From WHSW01 sp963742205 (lineage in GTDB: Bacteria; Actinomycetota; Thermoleophilia; Solirubrobacterales; 70-9): a stretch of DNA of 64,000 nucleotides. Under the pieces are notes generated by a model that saw only the letters and a program-made list of their open reading frames with translations, searched no databases and was not told the origin of the DNA. The stretch spans positions 1 to 64,000 of the forward strand of contig CAVUKZ010000010.1 of the NCBI GenBank assembly GCA_963742205.1, in the 5' to 3' direction. Position numbers and translations under genes: made by a program. Of this stretch, positions 37,100 through 45,197 are shown piece after piece (position 1 is the stretch's first letter; the number at the start of each line of letters is the position of its first letter).

Positions 37100-37496
37100 C
37101 CAGCTCGACCTCCTCGACCTCGTGGCCGTCGATCTCGAAGGCGCGGAGCACGAACTCGCCGCCGGCGAGCGACGCGATCCACCAGGTGATGCCACCCCAC
37201 ACCTTCGCGATGTTCGCGTTCATGTTGATGTCGGTCTGCGACGGCCGCCCCTCGGTCTTCGGATGCGAGTGGAACAGGATCCCCATCTCCTCCCCGGCCG
37301 CCTCGATCGCCGTGTAGATCGAGTACATGTCCTCCGGGTGGAGCTCGAAGCGCATCGGGCTCTCGAACAGGTTCCGGGCACGGTGGAAGATGACCGGTTG
37401 GCCGTCGCGCGTGCTGACGATTCCGCACGACTCGTTCGGCAGCTCGGCTCGGGCGTGGGCCTCGAGCTGGTCGTAGAGCTCGCGGTCGATTTTCAC
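37089..37496 (-). CDS. JAMM/MPN metalloprotease (Mec-like)
   Basis: A 135-residue JAMM domain protein. The zinc and catalytic residues are complete: Glu in NESCGIV, HSHP followed by S..D in RPSQTD. Small bacterial JAMM proteins of this size include mycobacterial Mec, which releases cysteine from the sulphur carrier CysO in the CysM pathway. A CysM-like gene lies 24 kb away in this window, but no CysO-like gene is seen. GTG 37496 follows TAGCCT by 7 bases. It is divergent from the GntR gene. Confidence 0.85.
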   Translation of the reverse strand: MKIDRELYDQLEAHARAELPNESCGIVSTRDGQPVIFHRARNLFESPMRFELHPEDMYSIYTAIEAAGEEMGILFHSHPKTEGRPSQTDINMNANIAKVWGGITWWIASLAGGEFVLRAFEIDGHEVEEVELVVE

Positions 37497-37532
37497 CCTC
37501 GCGAGGCTAGCGGGCGGCCGTCGGAGTGCTAC

Positions 37533-37563
37533 TTGACTAGCACAGTGCTCTGGTCTACTGTGC
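37533..37563 (+). promoter_or_regulatory. GntR promoter with overlapping operator
   Basis: TTGACT (37533-37538) and TACTGT (37556-37561) have a 17-base spacer. A perfect inverted repeat GCACAGT...ACTGTGC (37540-37563, 10-base spacer) covers the spacer and the -10 element, a classical position for a repressor site. The start codon is 9 bases after the -10, so the message is probably leaderless. The divergent JAMM gene starts 37 bases away. Confidence 0.7.
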
Positions 37564-37570
37564 GAGTTCG

Positions 37571-38497
37571 ATGGCACAGTCCGCGGAGACCGCACCGTTC
37601 CGCGCCGATCCGAGCGACGAGCTTCCGGTCGGGGTGCAGCTCGAGTGGCGGCTGCGGGCCCTGATCGCCTCCGGGCGGCTGGGCGCCGGCGAGCGGATGC
37701 CCAGCGTGCGCACGATGGCGGACTGGGCCGGCGTGAACGTCAACACCGTCCGCGCCGTCTACGCCCGGCTTGACGAGGGCGGGCTGATCGTCACCAGCCA
37801 CGGACGCGGCAGCTACGTGGCAGAGGACGCCGGTGGGTCGACCGAGGTCGAGCGGATCGCCGCCGAGGCGATCGAGTCCGCGCGCGCCGCCGGGGTCGAT
37901 CCCCGCGATGTGGCCATCACCACCCTCGTCTCCGCCGCCCTGCCGGAGGGACTCGAGGCGGAACTGCCCGCCGCACCCGGCCCCGAGGCGGCGGACCTCG
38001 ACCTCGGCGCGCTCGCGGCCGAGCTCGAGCTGGACGACTCCTGGCTCGAGGCCGACGAGGGGGCCGCGCGACGCGAGCTGCGCCGGCAGCTCGGCCGGCT
38101 GGAGGCGGAGCTGGCGGGCTACAGCCGCGAGCTCGCGCCCGCGGGCGAGCAGCCGGCGCGCCCGCGCGAGCCGCGGGTGGCCGGAATCGCCGAGCTCTCC
38201 ACCACCCGCGACGCGCTGCTGGCCCAGCTCGCCGCGGCGCGCGCCGCCGCCGTGGGCCGGTCGCGGCGCGAGCGCCGGGCGCGCGAGGTCCGCGACGCGA
38301 TGCTCGCCGACCCGGCCGGCCACCGGTGGGAGGTCGTGACCTCGGCCGACACCGGCGAGGAGGGATGCACCACCTGGGAGGTCAGCGCGCGGATGGGGCC
38401 GCTCGGCGCGCTGATGAACTGGTGGCGGATCAAGGTCTCGGGCGGGTGCCCGTTAGCCGTCCGACAAGGGCGCGCTGATGGTCCGCGCAGCCGCTGA
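37571..38497 (+). CDS. GntR-family transcriptional regulator
   Basis: The N-terminal winged helix (residues about 18-85) is of GntR type: VQLEWRLRALIASGRLGAGE, RMPSVRTMADWAGVNVNTVR, LIVTSHGRGSYVAED. The rest is a long helical domain rich in Ala/Glu/Arg, ending near WWRIKVSGGCPL. The last residues are odd and could reflect a missed frame change. The gene overlaps the first permease gene by 20 bases. It probably represses its own promoter through the adjacent inverted repeat and so controls the permease genes. Confidence 0.85.
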   Translation: MAQSAETAPFRADPSDELPVGVQLEWRLRALIASGRLGAGERMPSVRTMADWAGVNVNTVRAVYARLDEGGLIVTSHGRGSYVAEDAGGSTEVERIAAEAIESARAAGVDPRDVAITTLVSAALPEGLEAELPAAPGPEAADLDLGALAAELELDDSWLEADEGAARRELRRQLGRLEAELAGYSRELAPAGEQPARPREPRVAGIAELSTTRDALLAQLAAARAAAVGRSRRERRAREVRDAMLADPAGHRWEVVTSADTGEEGCTTWEVSARMGPLGALMNWWRIKVSGGCPLAVRQGRADGPRSR

Positions 38498-39284
38498 CCG
38501 GGCGTTCCTGCCTGCCAAGAACCTGTTCGAGCAGGTCGGGAACATGATGATCCTGACCGGCAAGACGCTCGTCGCGGCGGTCAGGCCGCCGTACCCCTAC
38601 GGCGGCGAGTTCATCGGCCAGTTCCTGTTCGCGCTGCAGCTCTGCTGGTTTCCGATGGCCGTGTCGATGGTGGCGGTCAGCTTCGGCGCGCCCGGGTTGC
38701 AGGCCGCGAACTTCCTCTCGCTGTTCGGCGCCCTCGACCGGCTCGGGGGCTTCTTCATCCTCGCCTCGGTGCGCGAGTTCGCGCCCTTCGTGAGCGCGAT
38801 CATCGTCGCCGGGGTGGCCGGGACGGCGATCACCGCCGACCTCGGCGCCCGCAAGATCCGCGAGGAGCTCGACGCCCTGCAGGTGCTCGGCGTCGACCCG
38901 ATCAAGAACCTGGTCGTGCCGCGCTTTCTGGCGCTGATGCTGATCACCGGGCTGCTCGACGTGTACGCGATCCTCTTCGGGATCTCGGGCGGCGTGATCG
39001 CCGAGGTGCTGTTCGGCCAACCCCTCAGCGGCTTTGCCGCCACGCTCTTCAACAACGCCTCGGTCACGGACTTATGGGGCTCGCTGCTCAAGTGCACCGC
39101 GTTCGGGGCGATCGTCGCCGTGGTCTGCTGTTACAAGGGGATGAACGCCTCCGGCGGCCCGGAGGGGGTCGGGAGGGCGGTGAACGAGGCCGTGGTCACG
39201 GCCCTGCTCGCGGTCTTCGCGTTCAACTACGTCTTCACGCAGACGCTGCTGGCCACTCACCCTGAAATATCGGTGATCAAGTGA
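38478..39284 (+). CDS. YrbE/MlaE-type permease, first of a pair
   Basis: A 268-residue polytopic protein of the MlaE/YrbE family, the permease of MCE lipid-transport systems. Typical parts: LFALQLCWFPMAVSMVAVSF, VREFAPFVSAIIVAGVAGTA, ADLGARKIREELDALQVLGV and GPEGVGRAVNEAVV. In mycobacteria YrbE-A and -B pair with six Mce proteins and an ATPase (Mkl). Here neither follows. It starts inside the end of the GntR gene. Confidence 0.88.
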   Translation: MVRAAADRAFLPAKNLFEQVGNMMILTGKTLVAAVRPPYPYGGEFIGQFLFALQLCWFPMAVSMVAVSFGAPGLQAANFLSLFGALDRLGGFFILASVREFAPFVSAIIVAGVAGTAITADLGARKIREELDALQVLGVDPIKNLVVPRFLALMLITGLLDVYAILFGISGGVIAEVLFGQPLSGFAATLFNNASVTDLWGSLLKCTAFGAIVAVVCCYKGMNASGGPEGVGRAVNEAVVTALLAVFAFNYVFTQTLLATHPEISVIK

Positions 39285-39331
39285 GGGAATACCTCCGGCC
39301 ACGTCCTCCGCTCTCGCCTGGAATCACTGGC

Positions 39332-39348
39332 CCGCGGCTACGCCGCGG
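39332..39348. repeat. Short GC palindrome between permease genes
   Basis: A perfect 7-base stem CCGCGGC/GCCGCGG with loop TAC lies in the 123-base gap between the two permease genes. There is no T-run. It may be an mRNA processing or stability hairpin. Confidence 0.4.
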
Positions 39349-39407
39349 ACATTTGATGCTGCTTCCGCGTCCGGGCGTGCCGGCTGTCTCTCGGGAGCTG
39401 AGCTCTG

Positions 39408-40205
39408 ATGCCCGGCTGGCTCGCTGTACCGCGGGACTGGCTCGGCAGCCTCGGCGACATCGCGCGCTTCTGCGGGCGGGTGATGGGGATCGTCTACTCG
39501 GGCCGGGTGATGCGGTTCTTCGGCGAGGCGCTGCGCCAGGCCGGGATCCTGATCTTGGGCTCGACGATCGTCATCTGGGGCCTGGTCTTCATCTTGGGCC
39601 TGCAGTGCGGGATCGAGGGCGCGTACTTCAACCGCTCGGTCGGCTCGCCGGCCTACGCGGGCGTCTTCGCCGCCTGGTGTGACCTGCGCGAGGTGATCCC
39701 CTATGCCTTCGGCTACATGATGGCCGCCAAGGTCGGCACCGGGATCGTCGCCGAGCTCGGCGCGATGCGGATCTCCGACGAGGTCGACGCGCTCGAGGTG
39801 ATGGGCGTCAACCCGATGATCTTCCTCTGCGGCACGCGGCTGCTCGGCGCCTGGCTGACGCTGCCGTTCATGTACCTGGCGGCGATCGGGATCGGCTATC
39901 TGGCCTCCTATCTGGCGGTGGTCGAGCAGATAGCCGAGGTCTCATCGGGCGGCTACTTCCTCATCTTCTGGATGTTCCAGAACCCACCCGATCTCGTATT
40001 CAGCCTGATCAAGGCCATGTTCATGGCGACCGCCATCGTTCTGGTGGGGTGTTACTACGGCTACACGGCGTCGGGCGGACCGGTCGGCGTGGGTACGGCG
40101 ACGGCGAAATCGATGGTCCTCAACATCGTCTTGGTGCACATCATCGGCATGCTCGGGACCCTGGTCTTCTGGGGAGCGAACCCGAGGGCGCCGATCGGCG
40201 GCTGA
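39408..40205 (+). CDS. YrbE/MlaE-type permease, second of a pair
   Basis: A 265-residue MlaE/YrbE family protein: IVIWGLVFILGLQCGIEGAY, REVIPYAFGYMMAAKVGTGI, AELGAMRISDEVDALEVMGV and GPVGVGTATAKSMVLNIVLV. The EVDALEVMGVNP segment is the EQL-like coupling motif that contacts the ATPase. With the preceding gene it would form the A/B permease of an MCE-type lipid importer. The 3' stop overlaps the next gene by one base (TGATG). Confidence 0.88.
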   Translation: MPGWLAVPRDWLGSLGDIARFCGRVMGIVYSGRVMRFFGEALRQAGILILGSTIVIWGLVFILGLQCGIEGAYFNRSVGSPAYAGVFAAWCDLREVIPYAFGYMMAAKVGTGIVAELGAMRISDEVDALEVMGVNPMIFLCGTRLLGAWLTLPFMYLAAIGIGYLASYLAVVEQIAEVSSGGYFLIFWMFQNPPDLVFSLIKAMFMATAIVLVGCYYGYTASGGPVGVGTATAKSMVLNIVLVHIIGMLGTLVFWGANPRAPIGG

Positions 40206-40606
40206 TGACCGCGCATCTGGACACCCGCGAGCGGGTCGCCGCCGGGTTCATCCTCGCGGTGATGGCGATCGCCTGCGTCGGGTGGTGGATCGGCGTACCG
40301 GCGCTCACGCTCTGGGGCCTCGCGCACGTGACCGAGGACGGTCCGACGCACTTCGTCACCGGGCTGGTGGGGGTGCCGGCGGCGATGGCGATCACCGCCC
40401 CCATCCTGCTCTGGCTCAACGCCCTCTACCTGCGGGTGACCGGGGTCTACGCCCGGCTCGAGGAGGACGAGGAGGAGAGCGACTGGCACCGGCGCCTGCG
40501 CGGGCCCCTCGAGCCGATGATGTTCGTCTCGCTCGCGGTGGCCTTCACCGCGCTCTGCATCTGGTTCTTCTTCGTCGCCCACACCGCGCCGTCGTCGGTC
40601 CTCTGA
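40205..40606 (+). CDS. Small membrane protein coupled to the YrbE-like pair
   Basis: A 133-residue protein with three hydrophobic stretches (AAGFILAVMAIACVGWWIG; TGLVGVPAAMAITAPILLWL; MMFVSLAVAFTALCIWFFFV) and an acidic cytoplasmic loop (RLEEDEEESD). The ATG shares one base with the stop of the second permease, so it is co-translated. It may replace an accessory subunit of the lipid transporter. The family is not recognised. Confidence 0.7.
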   Translation: MTAHLDTRERVAAGFILAVMAIACVGWWIGVPALTLWGLAHVTEDGPTHFVTGLVGVPAAMAITAPILLWLNALYLRVTGVYARLEEDEEESDWHRRLRGPLEPMMFVSLAVAFTALCIWFFFVAHTAPSSVL

Positions 40607-40647
40607 GCCTCCCGGGGCCGCGGTAGCATGGCCATCGCTGGTCTGTC

Positions 40648-41694
40648 ATGGCCCGATCGGCCACACATCGCGGCGGGACACCGCTCGTCTCGGTCGTCGT
40701 CCCGACGCACGACCATGGCCCCACGCTTGTCCCGGCAGTGCGCAGTGCCCTGCGCCAGACCGTGGCCGAGCTCGAGGTCTTGATCGTCGGTGACGGGATG
40801 CCGGCGCCGGCGGCCGAGGTCGCTCGCCGCCTCGAGCACGAGCACGAACGCGTGCGCCTGTTCGAGTTCGAGAAGGGCGCCCGCCACGGCGAGGTGCACC
40901 GTGACCGGGTGATCGAGCACGACGCACGGGGACGCTTCGTCCTCTACCTCTCCGACGACGACCTCTGGCTGCCCGAGCATGCCGAGACGCTCGTCGCCGC
41001 ACTCGATGGCGTGGACTTCGTCGGGGGCACCGCGGCCTCCGTCCTGCAGCAGGGTCTGACACTCACCCCGGCGCACGATCTGTCGCGCCCGGACTTTCGA
41101 CCCCTGTTGCTTTCGCCCAGCCGCGTCTGGAATGCGATCCCGCTCTCCGTCGCCGGACACAGCCGCGCCGCTTATCTGCGTAGCGAGGCCCGCTGGAGTC
41201 CGGCGCCAACAACGATCTGGACCGACCTGCACTTCTACCGGGGCCTGCTCGCCGACGAGCGGATCGAGGCCGCGAGCTCGGACCAGGTGACCTGCCTTCA
41301 CTTCGCGGCCGCCGACCGGAATGAGATGTCCAGCGCCGAGCGCGTCTCGGAGCTCGAGCGCTGGGGCCGGCGGCTCGAGGACGCGGGCGAGCTGGCCACG
41401 ATCCGCCGCGAGTTCGAAGCAGCCCGGTGGACCAGGGCCGTCGAGGCGGAGTTGCGGGCTGCCGAGGCACATCGGGCGCTGACCGAGGCCCATTTCGAGG
41501 CCCGCCATCAACGCGCTCTGGCCGTCGAGGCCGACGGGCTCAGGGACGCCTCGGAAGCTCGGCTCCACGCCGTCGAGTCGACCCTGACGTGGCGCCTGCG
41601 CGTGTGGCTGGGCGCTACGCGGGCCGGGCGACTTGCGGTCGCGGCCATCAGCGCCTTGCTCCGCCCGCTCGCCCGGCGCCGCGGTGTACGGTGA
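40648..41694 (+). CDS. GT2 glycosyltransferase with C-terminal coiled coil
   Basis: A 348-residue GT-A protein: VSVVVPTHDHGPTL, LEVLIVGDG and the donor site YLSDDDLWLPEH (DDD). After the catalytic part a long Ala/Glu/Arg coiled coil (residues about 245-310) leads to STLTWRLRVWLGATRAGR, a motif like the membrane-proximal tails of actinobacterial surface transferases. It begins the glycan island and is followed four bases later by the cupin gene. Confidence 0.85.
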   Translation: MARSATHRGGTPLVSVVVPTHDHGPTLVPAVRSALRQTVAELEVLIVGDGMPAPAAEVARRLEHEHERVRLFEFEKGARHGEVHRDRVIEHDARGRFVLYLSDDDLWLPEHAETLVAALDGVDFVGGTAASVLQQGLTLTPAHDLSRPDFRPLLLSPSRVWNAIPLSVAGHSRAAYLRSEARWSPAPTTIWTDLHFYRGLLADERIEAASSDQVTCLHFAAADRNEMSSAERVSELERWGRRLEDAGELATIRREFEAARWTRAVEAELRAAEAHRALTEAHFEARHQRALAVEADGLRDASEARLHAVESTLTWRLRVWLGATRAGRLAVAAISALLRPLARRRGVR

Positions 41695-41698
41695 ACGC

Positions 41699-42202
41699 AT
41701 GGAGGTGAGGCCCGACGCGCCCCAGGACCGGGGCTCGACCGGGGCGAGGATCGAGGGCGTTCAGCTGGTGCGGCTGCACCGATACGCCGACCATCGCGGG
41801 TCGCTCACCCCGATCATGTCCGACTCGTCCTTCTGGTCCGAGCCGGTCGTGCACGCCTACCGGATCACGATTCGGCCGGGCCGCATCAAAGGATGGGGGA
41901 TGCACCGGCTGCAGGCCGACCGCTACTACATCGAATCTGGTCGGGTCCGGGTCGTCCTCCACGACGGGCGGGTGGCCTCCGCCACACACCAGGAGTTCGA
42001 CGAGTTCGGATTCGACGAGACGACGCCGGCCCTGTTGCGGATCCCGCCGGGCGTCTGGCACGCCGACCAGAACACCGGTGACGTCGATGCGGTGATCCTG
42101 AACTTCCCGACGCGCGCGTACGACGCCGCGGACCCGGACAAACACCGCATCGATCCCCACTCGGGCGAGATCCCGTTCGATTGGAGCCTGCGCGACGCTT
42201 AG
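41699..42202 (+). CDS. Cupin-type sugar epimerase-like protein (dTDP-4-dehydrorhamnose 3,5-epimerase related)
   Basis: A 167-residue cupin. Core segments are RGSLTPIMSD, IRPGRIKGWGMHRLQADRYY (metal/substrate histidine), GRVRVVLHDGR and IPPGVWHADQN. The arrangement matches RmlC- and WxcM-like epimerases acting on dTDP-keto sugars. No full rmlABD set is nearby, so it may be a variant epimerase or isomerase. ATG 41699 is 6 bases after TACGGT. Confidence 0.8.
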   Translation: MEVRPDAPQDRGSTGARIEGVQLVRLHRYADHRGSLTPIMSDSSFWSEPVVHAYRITIRPGRIKGWGMHRLQADRYYIESGRVRVVLHDGRVASATHQEFDEFGFDETTPALLRIPPGVWHADQNTGDVDAVILNFPTRAYDAADPDKHRIDPHSGEIPFDWSLRDA

Positions 42203-42220
42203 CGCCTCCGGCCGGCTGAC

Positions 42221-43036
42221 TCAGTACCAGGCCGAGGCCGGGTCACGCGGTGGCTCGCGCAGATCGCCGGCGGCAGTCCCGAGCAGGTCCGGATCGGTGC
42301 GGCCGAGCTCCCAGAGCATGTCGTCGAGCTCCGGCGGCGGGATCGACGTCGTCGCGGCCACCCGCTTGAACGCGTCGCGGGTCGCGGCGCGCACCTCGTC
42401 GAGCCCCCCGGGCTCGACCAGCCCCGAGCGCAGCGCGAGGCGCATGAGCACGTTGTCGGCCGCGACCTCCCAGCTCTCGGGGTCGCCGACGGCCAACCAC
42501 TCGCGCCGGGCGCAGATCTTCGCGAACAGCTGCGCCTTCTTGGCCAGCGGGTCGGCGTAGGCCTCGTAGGCGCTCAACAGATCGAGCAGTCCCCCCTCGC
42601 CGCCGAGCCGACCGCCCGCGGCTTCGAGCAGCCGCGCGGCACTGCCCCCGTGATCGCCGGTCAGCCCCTGAGCGAGGTCGCGCCACAGCGCCGCCCGGCG
42701 CTCGGGGTCGGCAACGGTCTCGTCGTCGGCTCGGAAGATCTGAGCCACGTCCTCGGCGCTCACACGCTCGAGCGTGGCGGCCGTCAGCAGCCCGGCCCGC
42801 TCGCGCGCCGCCCACAGGCCGGCGGCCCACAGCAGCTCACTGCCCGCGAACGGCCCCTCCCCGTCCACCCGGTGGGCGCGCTGGTAGCCGGTGCGGTGGT
42901 CCATCGCGCACAGGAACAGCGCGGCGTCGGGATCCGGAACGTGAGCGAACGAGGGCGGCGCATAGGCGGCGCGCAGCTCGCGCACCCGCGCGCAGGCGGC
43001 GTCGAACGCCGACCCGCCCTCGGCCGCGCCCATCAC
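42221..43036 (-). CDS. Helical protein of unknown function coupled to a VOC gene
   Basis: About 270 residues, mostly helical. Features: FLCAMDHRTGYQ, ELLWAAGLWAARERAGLL, YADPLAKKAQLFAKICARRE, NVLMRLALRSGLV and PPPELDDMLWELGR. The AKKAQLFA and VLMRLALRSGLV segments remind me faintly of queuosine-salvage or HhH-type glycosylase folds, but I would not assign a function. GTG and ATG starts are adjacent (43036 and 43033); the GTG overlaps the VOC gene's stop. Confidence 0.65.
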   Translation of the reverse strand: MMGAAEGGSAFDAACARVRELRAAYAPPSFAHVPDPDAALFLCAMDHRTGYQRAHRVDGEGPFAGSELLWAAGLWAARERAGLLTAATLERVSAEDVAQIFRADDETVADPERRAALWRDLAQGLTGDHGGSAARLLEAAGGRLGGEGGLLDLLSAYEAYADPLAKKAQLFAKICARREWLAVGDPESWEVAADNVLMRLALRSGLVEPGGLDEVRAATRDAFKRVAATTSIPPPELDDMLWELGRTDPDLLGTAAGDLREPPRDPASAWY

Positions 43037-43419
43037 ACCTCGTACGTGGTGAGCTCGAGCCGGTGACCGTCGGGATCGGCGAAGTAGATCGAGTGGCTGA
43101 TCCCGTGGTCGGAGAACTCGACGTCGAGGCCCCGTTCGGCAAGTTCGGCGCGCGCCCGCTCCAGCCCGTCGCGATCGACGCGGAAGGCGATATGGAGGAT
43201 GCGCGCCGGCGGCGGATCGCCCTCATCGGCGGGCGGCGGGCCGCCGTGGCGGTCGAAGATCGCCACCCCGCTCTCGCCCGCGGCCATCACCACGGGCCGA
43301 TCCCAGGCCTCGTGAGCACGCTCGAAGCCGAGCACCTCGGCGTAGAAGCGACGTGAGCGGTCGACGTCTGCGACCCCGATCGCGACGTGATCGAGCCCCT
43401 GATTGCCGTACCGCGCCAT
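43033..43419 (-). CDS. VOC/glyoxalase-fold protein
   Basis: A 128-residue single-module vicinal-oxygen-chelate protein. The strand LDHVAIGVADVDRSRRFYAE carries the first metal-type His, ILHIAFRVDRDGLERARAEL the second, and IYFADPDGHRLELT the closing strand with the Glu. Members include glyoxalases, dioxygenases and resistance proteins. ATG 43419 is 9 bases after TAGCCT. Confidence 0.87.
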   Translation of the reverse strand: MARYGNQGLDHVAIGVADVDRSRRFYAEVLGFERAHEAWDRPVVMAAGESGVAIFDRHGGPPPADEGDPPPARILHIAFRVDRDGLERARAELAERGLDVEFSDHGISHSIYFADPDGHRLELTTYEV

Positions 43420-43435
43420 CGGTCGCCGAGGCTAG

Positions 43436-44083
43436 CTAACGCTGGCCGACGACCAGGAACTGCTTGCCGATCGCCCGCCACGCCGGCGGGAAGGCCAGGT
43501 AAGCGCGGACGAGCCCCGGCGCCGTGGGCAGCCGGCCGCGGAACGAGAACGGCAGAAAACGCGGCGTCACCGAGGCGACCCGGTAGCCGGCCGTGTGCAG
43601 GTGCTCGGCGACCGAGACGTCCGACAGCGCGAGCGTGTGGTCGGCGCAGTCGTAGTAGTCGCTGGCGCAGTAGCGGAAGTTCGGTCCCATGATCGCGATC
43701 CGACCGCCCGGCGCGCTCAGCGTGCGCATCCTCACCAGGAAGTCATAGACAGCGTCCGGCGTCGGCAGGTGCTCGAGGAAATTGGAGACGAAGATGCCGT
43801 CGAAGTAGTCCGCCGGCAGCTCGGCGTCCATCACGTCGCTGATGATCAGCCGGGTCCCCGAGCCGGCGACGGCCTCCCCGTAGTCCACCCGGTCGACGGC
43901 CCACTTCTCCTCAGCGTCGGCGCGGTCGATGAACTCGCGCCTGCCGGCGGCCGGGTCGAGCAGGCGGCGCGGCCGCGCCAGGGCGCGCTCGGTCACGTAG
44001 CGGGCGATCTCTCCCCAGACCCCCGACCGGGTCGACTGGTCGATGTTTCGGAACCGGTATTCGTAGAGGCGCTGGTAGTCCAT
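43436..44083 (-). CDS. SAM-dependent methyltransferase
   Basis: A 215-residue class I methyltransferase. A slightly unusual motif I is RRLLDPAAGRREFI; then ISDVMDAELPADYFDGIFVS, NFLEHLPTPDAVYDFLVR, APGGRIAIMGPNFRY. PAAG instead of the usual GxGxG makes the nucleotide loop atypical. It probably modifies a sugar nucleotide or lipid in the glycan island. ATG is 10 bases after TAGCCT, mirror-paired with the divergent epimerase promoter. Confidence 0.78.
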   Translation of the reverse strand: MDYQRLYEYRFRNIDQSTRSGVWGEIARYVTERALARPRRLLDPAAGRREFIDRADAEEKWAVDRVDYGEAVAGSGTRLIISDVMDAELPADYFDGIFVSNFLEHLPTPDAVYDFLVRMRTLSAPGGRIAIMGPNFRYCASDYYDCADHTLALSDVSVAEHLHTAGYRVASVTPRFLPFSFRGRLPTAPGLVRAYLAFPPAWRAIGKQFLVVGQR

Positions 44084-44093
44084 CGAGCGCGGG

Positions 44094-44114
44094 AGGCTAA
44101 ACGGCAGCTAGCCT
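44094..44114. promoter_or_regulatory. Mirror-image pair of -10 hexamers for divergent leaderless genes
   Basis: TAGCCT reads on the minus strand at 44099-44094 (10 bases before the methyltransferase ATG) and on the plus strand at 44109-44114 (9 bases before the epimerase TTG). Together they form an inverted repeat. No Shine-Dalgarno sequence fits between either hexamer and its start codon. Confidence 0.6.
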
Positions 44115-44123
44115 GCGCCGCGC

Positions 44124-45197
44124 TTGCCACGGATCCTGATCACCGGCGGCGCCGGCTTTGTCGGCGCAAACCTCGGCGTCGCGCTGGCCGACCGGCACCC
44201 GGAGTGGGAGCTCGTAGCGCTCGACAACCTGCACCGGCGCGGCTCCAAGCTCAACCTGCCGCGACTGGAGCGCGCGGGGGTCGAGTTCGTCCGCGCCGAC
44301 GTCCGCGACCGCGAGGCGCTCGCCGCCGTCGGCTCGCTCGACGCGCTGATCGAGTGCTCCGCCGAGCCCTCGGCGCTCGTCGGCATGAGCGGGGACACCG
44401 CCTACCCGTTCGAGACCAACCTCGTCGGCGCCTACAACTGCCTCGAGCTGGCTCGTCGCGACGGCGCTCAGGTCGTCTTCCTCTCCACGAGCCGTGTGTA
44501 CCCGTATCCGGCGCTCAATCAACTCCGGCTGCGAGAGGACGCCACGCGGCTCGAGCTCGAGCCGGAGCAGGAGGTCGGCGGCGCGAGCCCGGCCGGGATC
44601 TCAGAGGGCTTCCCGCTCGACGGACCGCGGACGCTCTACGGGGCGACGAAGCTCGCCGCCGAGCTGCTGGTGACCGAGTACGCGGCCAACTTCGGCCTGC
44701 GCACCGTCGTGAACCGCTGCGGGGTGATCGCGGGTCCCTGGCAGATGGGGCGCGTCGACCAGGGCGTGTTCACGTTCTGGCTCCTGCACCACCACTTCGG
44801 CCGACCGCTCACCTACATCGGGTACGGGGGCGCCGGCCGCCAGGTCCGCGATTTGCTGCACGTCGACGACCTCGTCGAGCTCGTCGACGACCAGCTCACC
44901 GACCCCGAGCGCTGGGACGGTTTCGTCGGCAACGTCGGCGGCGGGCGCGAGATCAGCCTCTCGCTGCTGGAGACGACGGAGATCTGTCGCGAGCTCACCG
45001 GGAAGGAGGTCCCGATCGAGCCCTCTGACGACGGGCGCCCCGGCGACGTTCCGCTATACCTCTCCGACTGCTCCCACCTGTTCGGGAGCACCGGTTGGCG
45101 ACCGGCGCGGGGGCCGAGGGAGATACTCGCCGACATCTTGGGCTGGGTCAGAGAACACGAGGACGACGTCGCCGCGTCGCTCGGCTTCGAGCGATGA
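44124..45197 (+). CDS. NAD-dependent epimerase/dehydratase (CDP-paratose 2-epimerase-like)
   Basis: A 357-residue extended SDR. The cofactor motif ILITGGAGFVGANLG is followed by the 2'-OH acidic residue in LVALDNLHRRGSK, the active-site FLSTSRVYPYP and GPRTLYGATKLAAELL (YxxxK intact), and RQVRDLLHVDDLVEL. The double-Tyr PYP region and overall order resemble CDP-tyvelose/paratose epimerases. Its TTG start follows TAGCCT by 9 bases. The stop overlaps the next GT2 gene as ATGA, so its product is probably used with that enzyme. Confidence 0.85.
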   Translation: MPRILITGGAGFVGANLGVALADRHPEWELVALDNLHRRGSKLNLPRLERAGVEFVRADVRDREALAAVGSLDALIECSAEPSALVGMSGDTAYPFETNLVGAYNCLELARRDGAQVVFLSTSRVYPYPALNQLRLREDATRLELEPEQEVGGASPAGISEGFPLDGPRTLYGATKLAAELLVTEYAANFGLRTVVNRCGVIAGPWQMGRVDQGVFTFWLLHHHFGRPLTYIGYGGAGRQVRDLLHVDDLVELVDDQLTDPERWDGFVGNVGGGREISLSLLETTEICRELTGKEVPIEPSDDGRPGDVPLYLSDCSHLFGSTGWRPARGPREILADILGWVREHEDDVAASLGFER

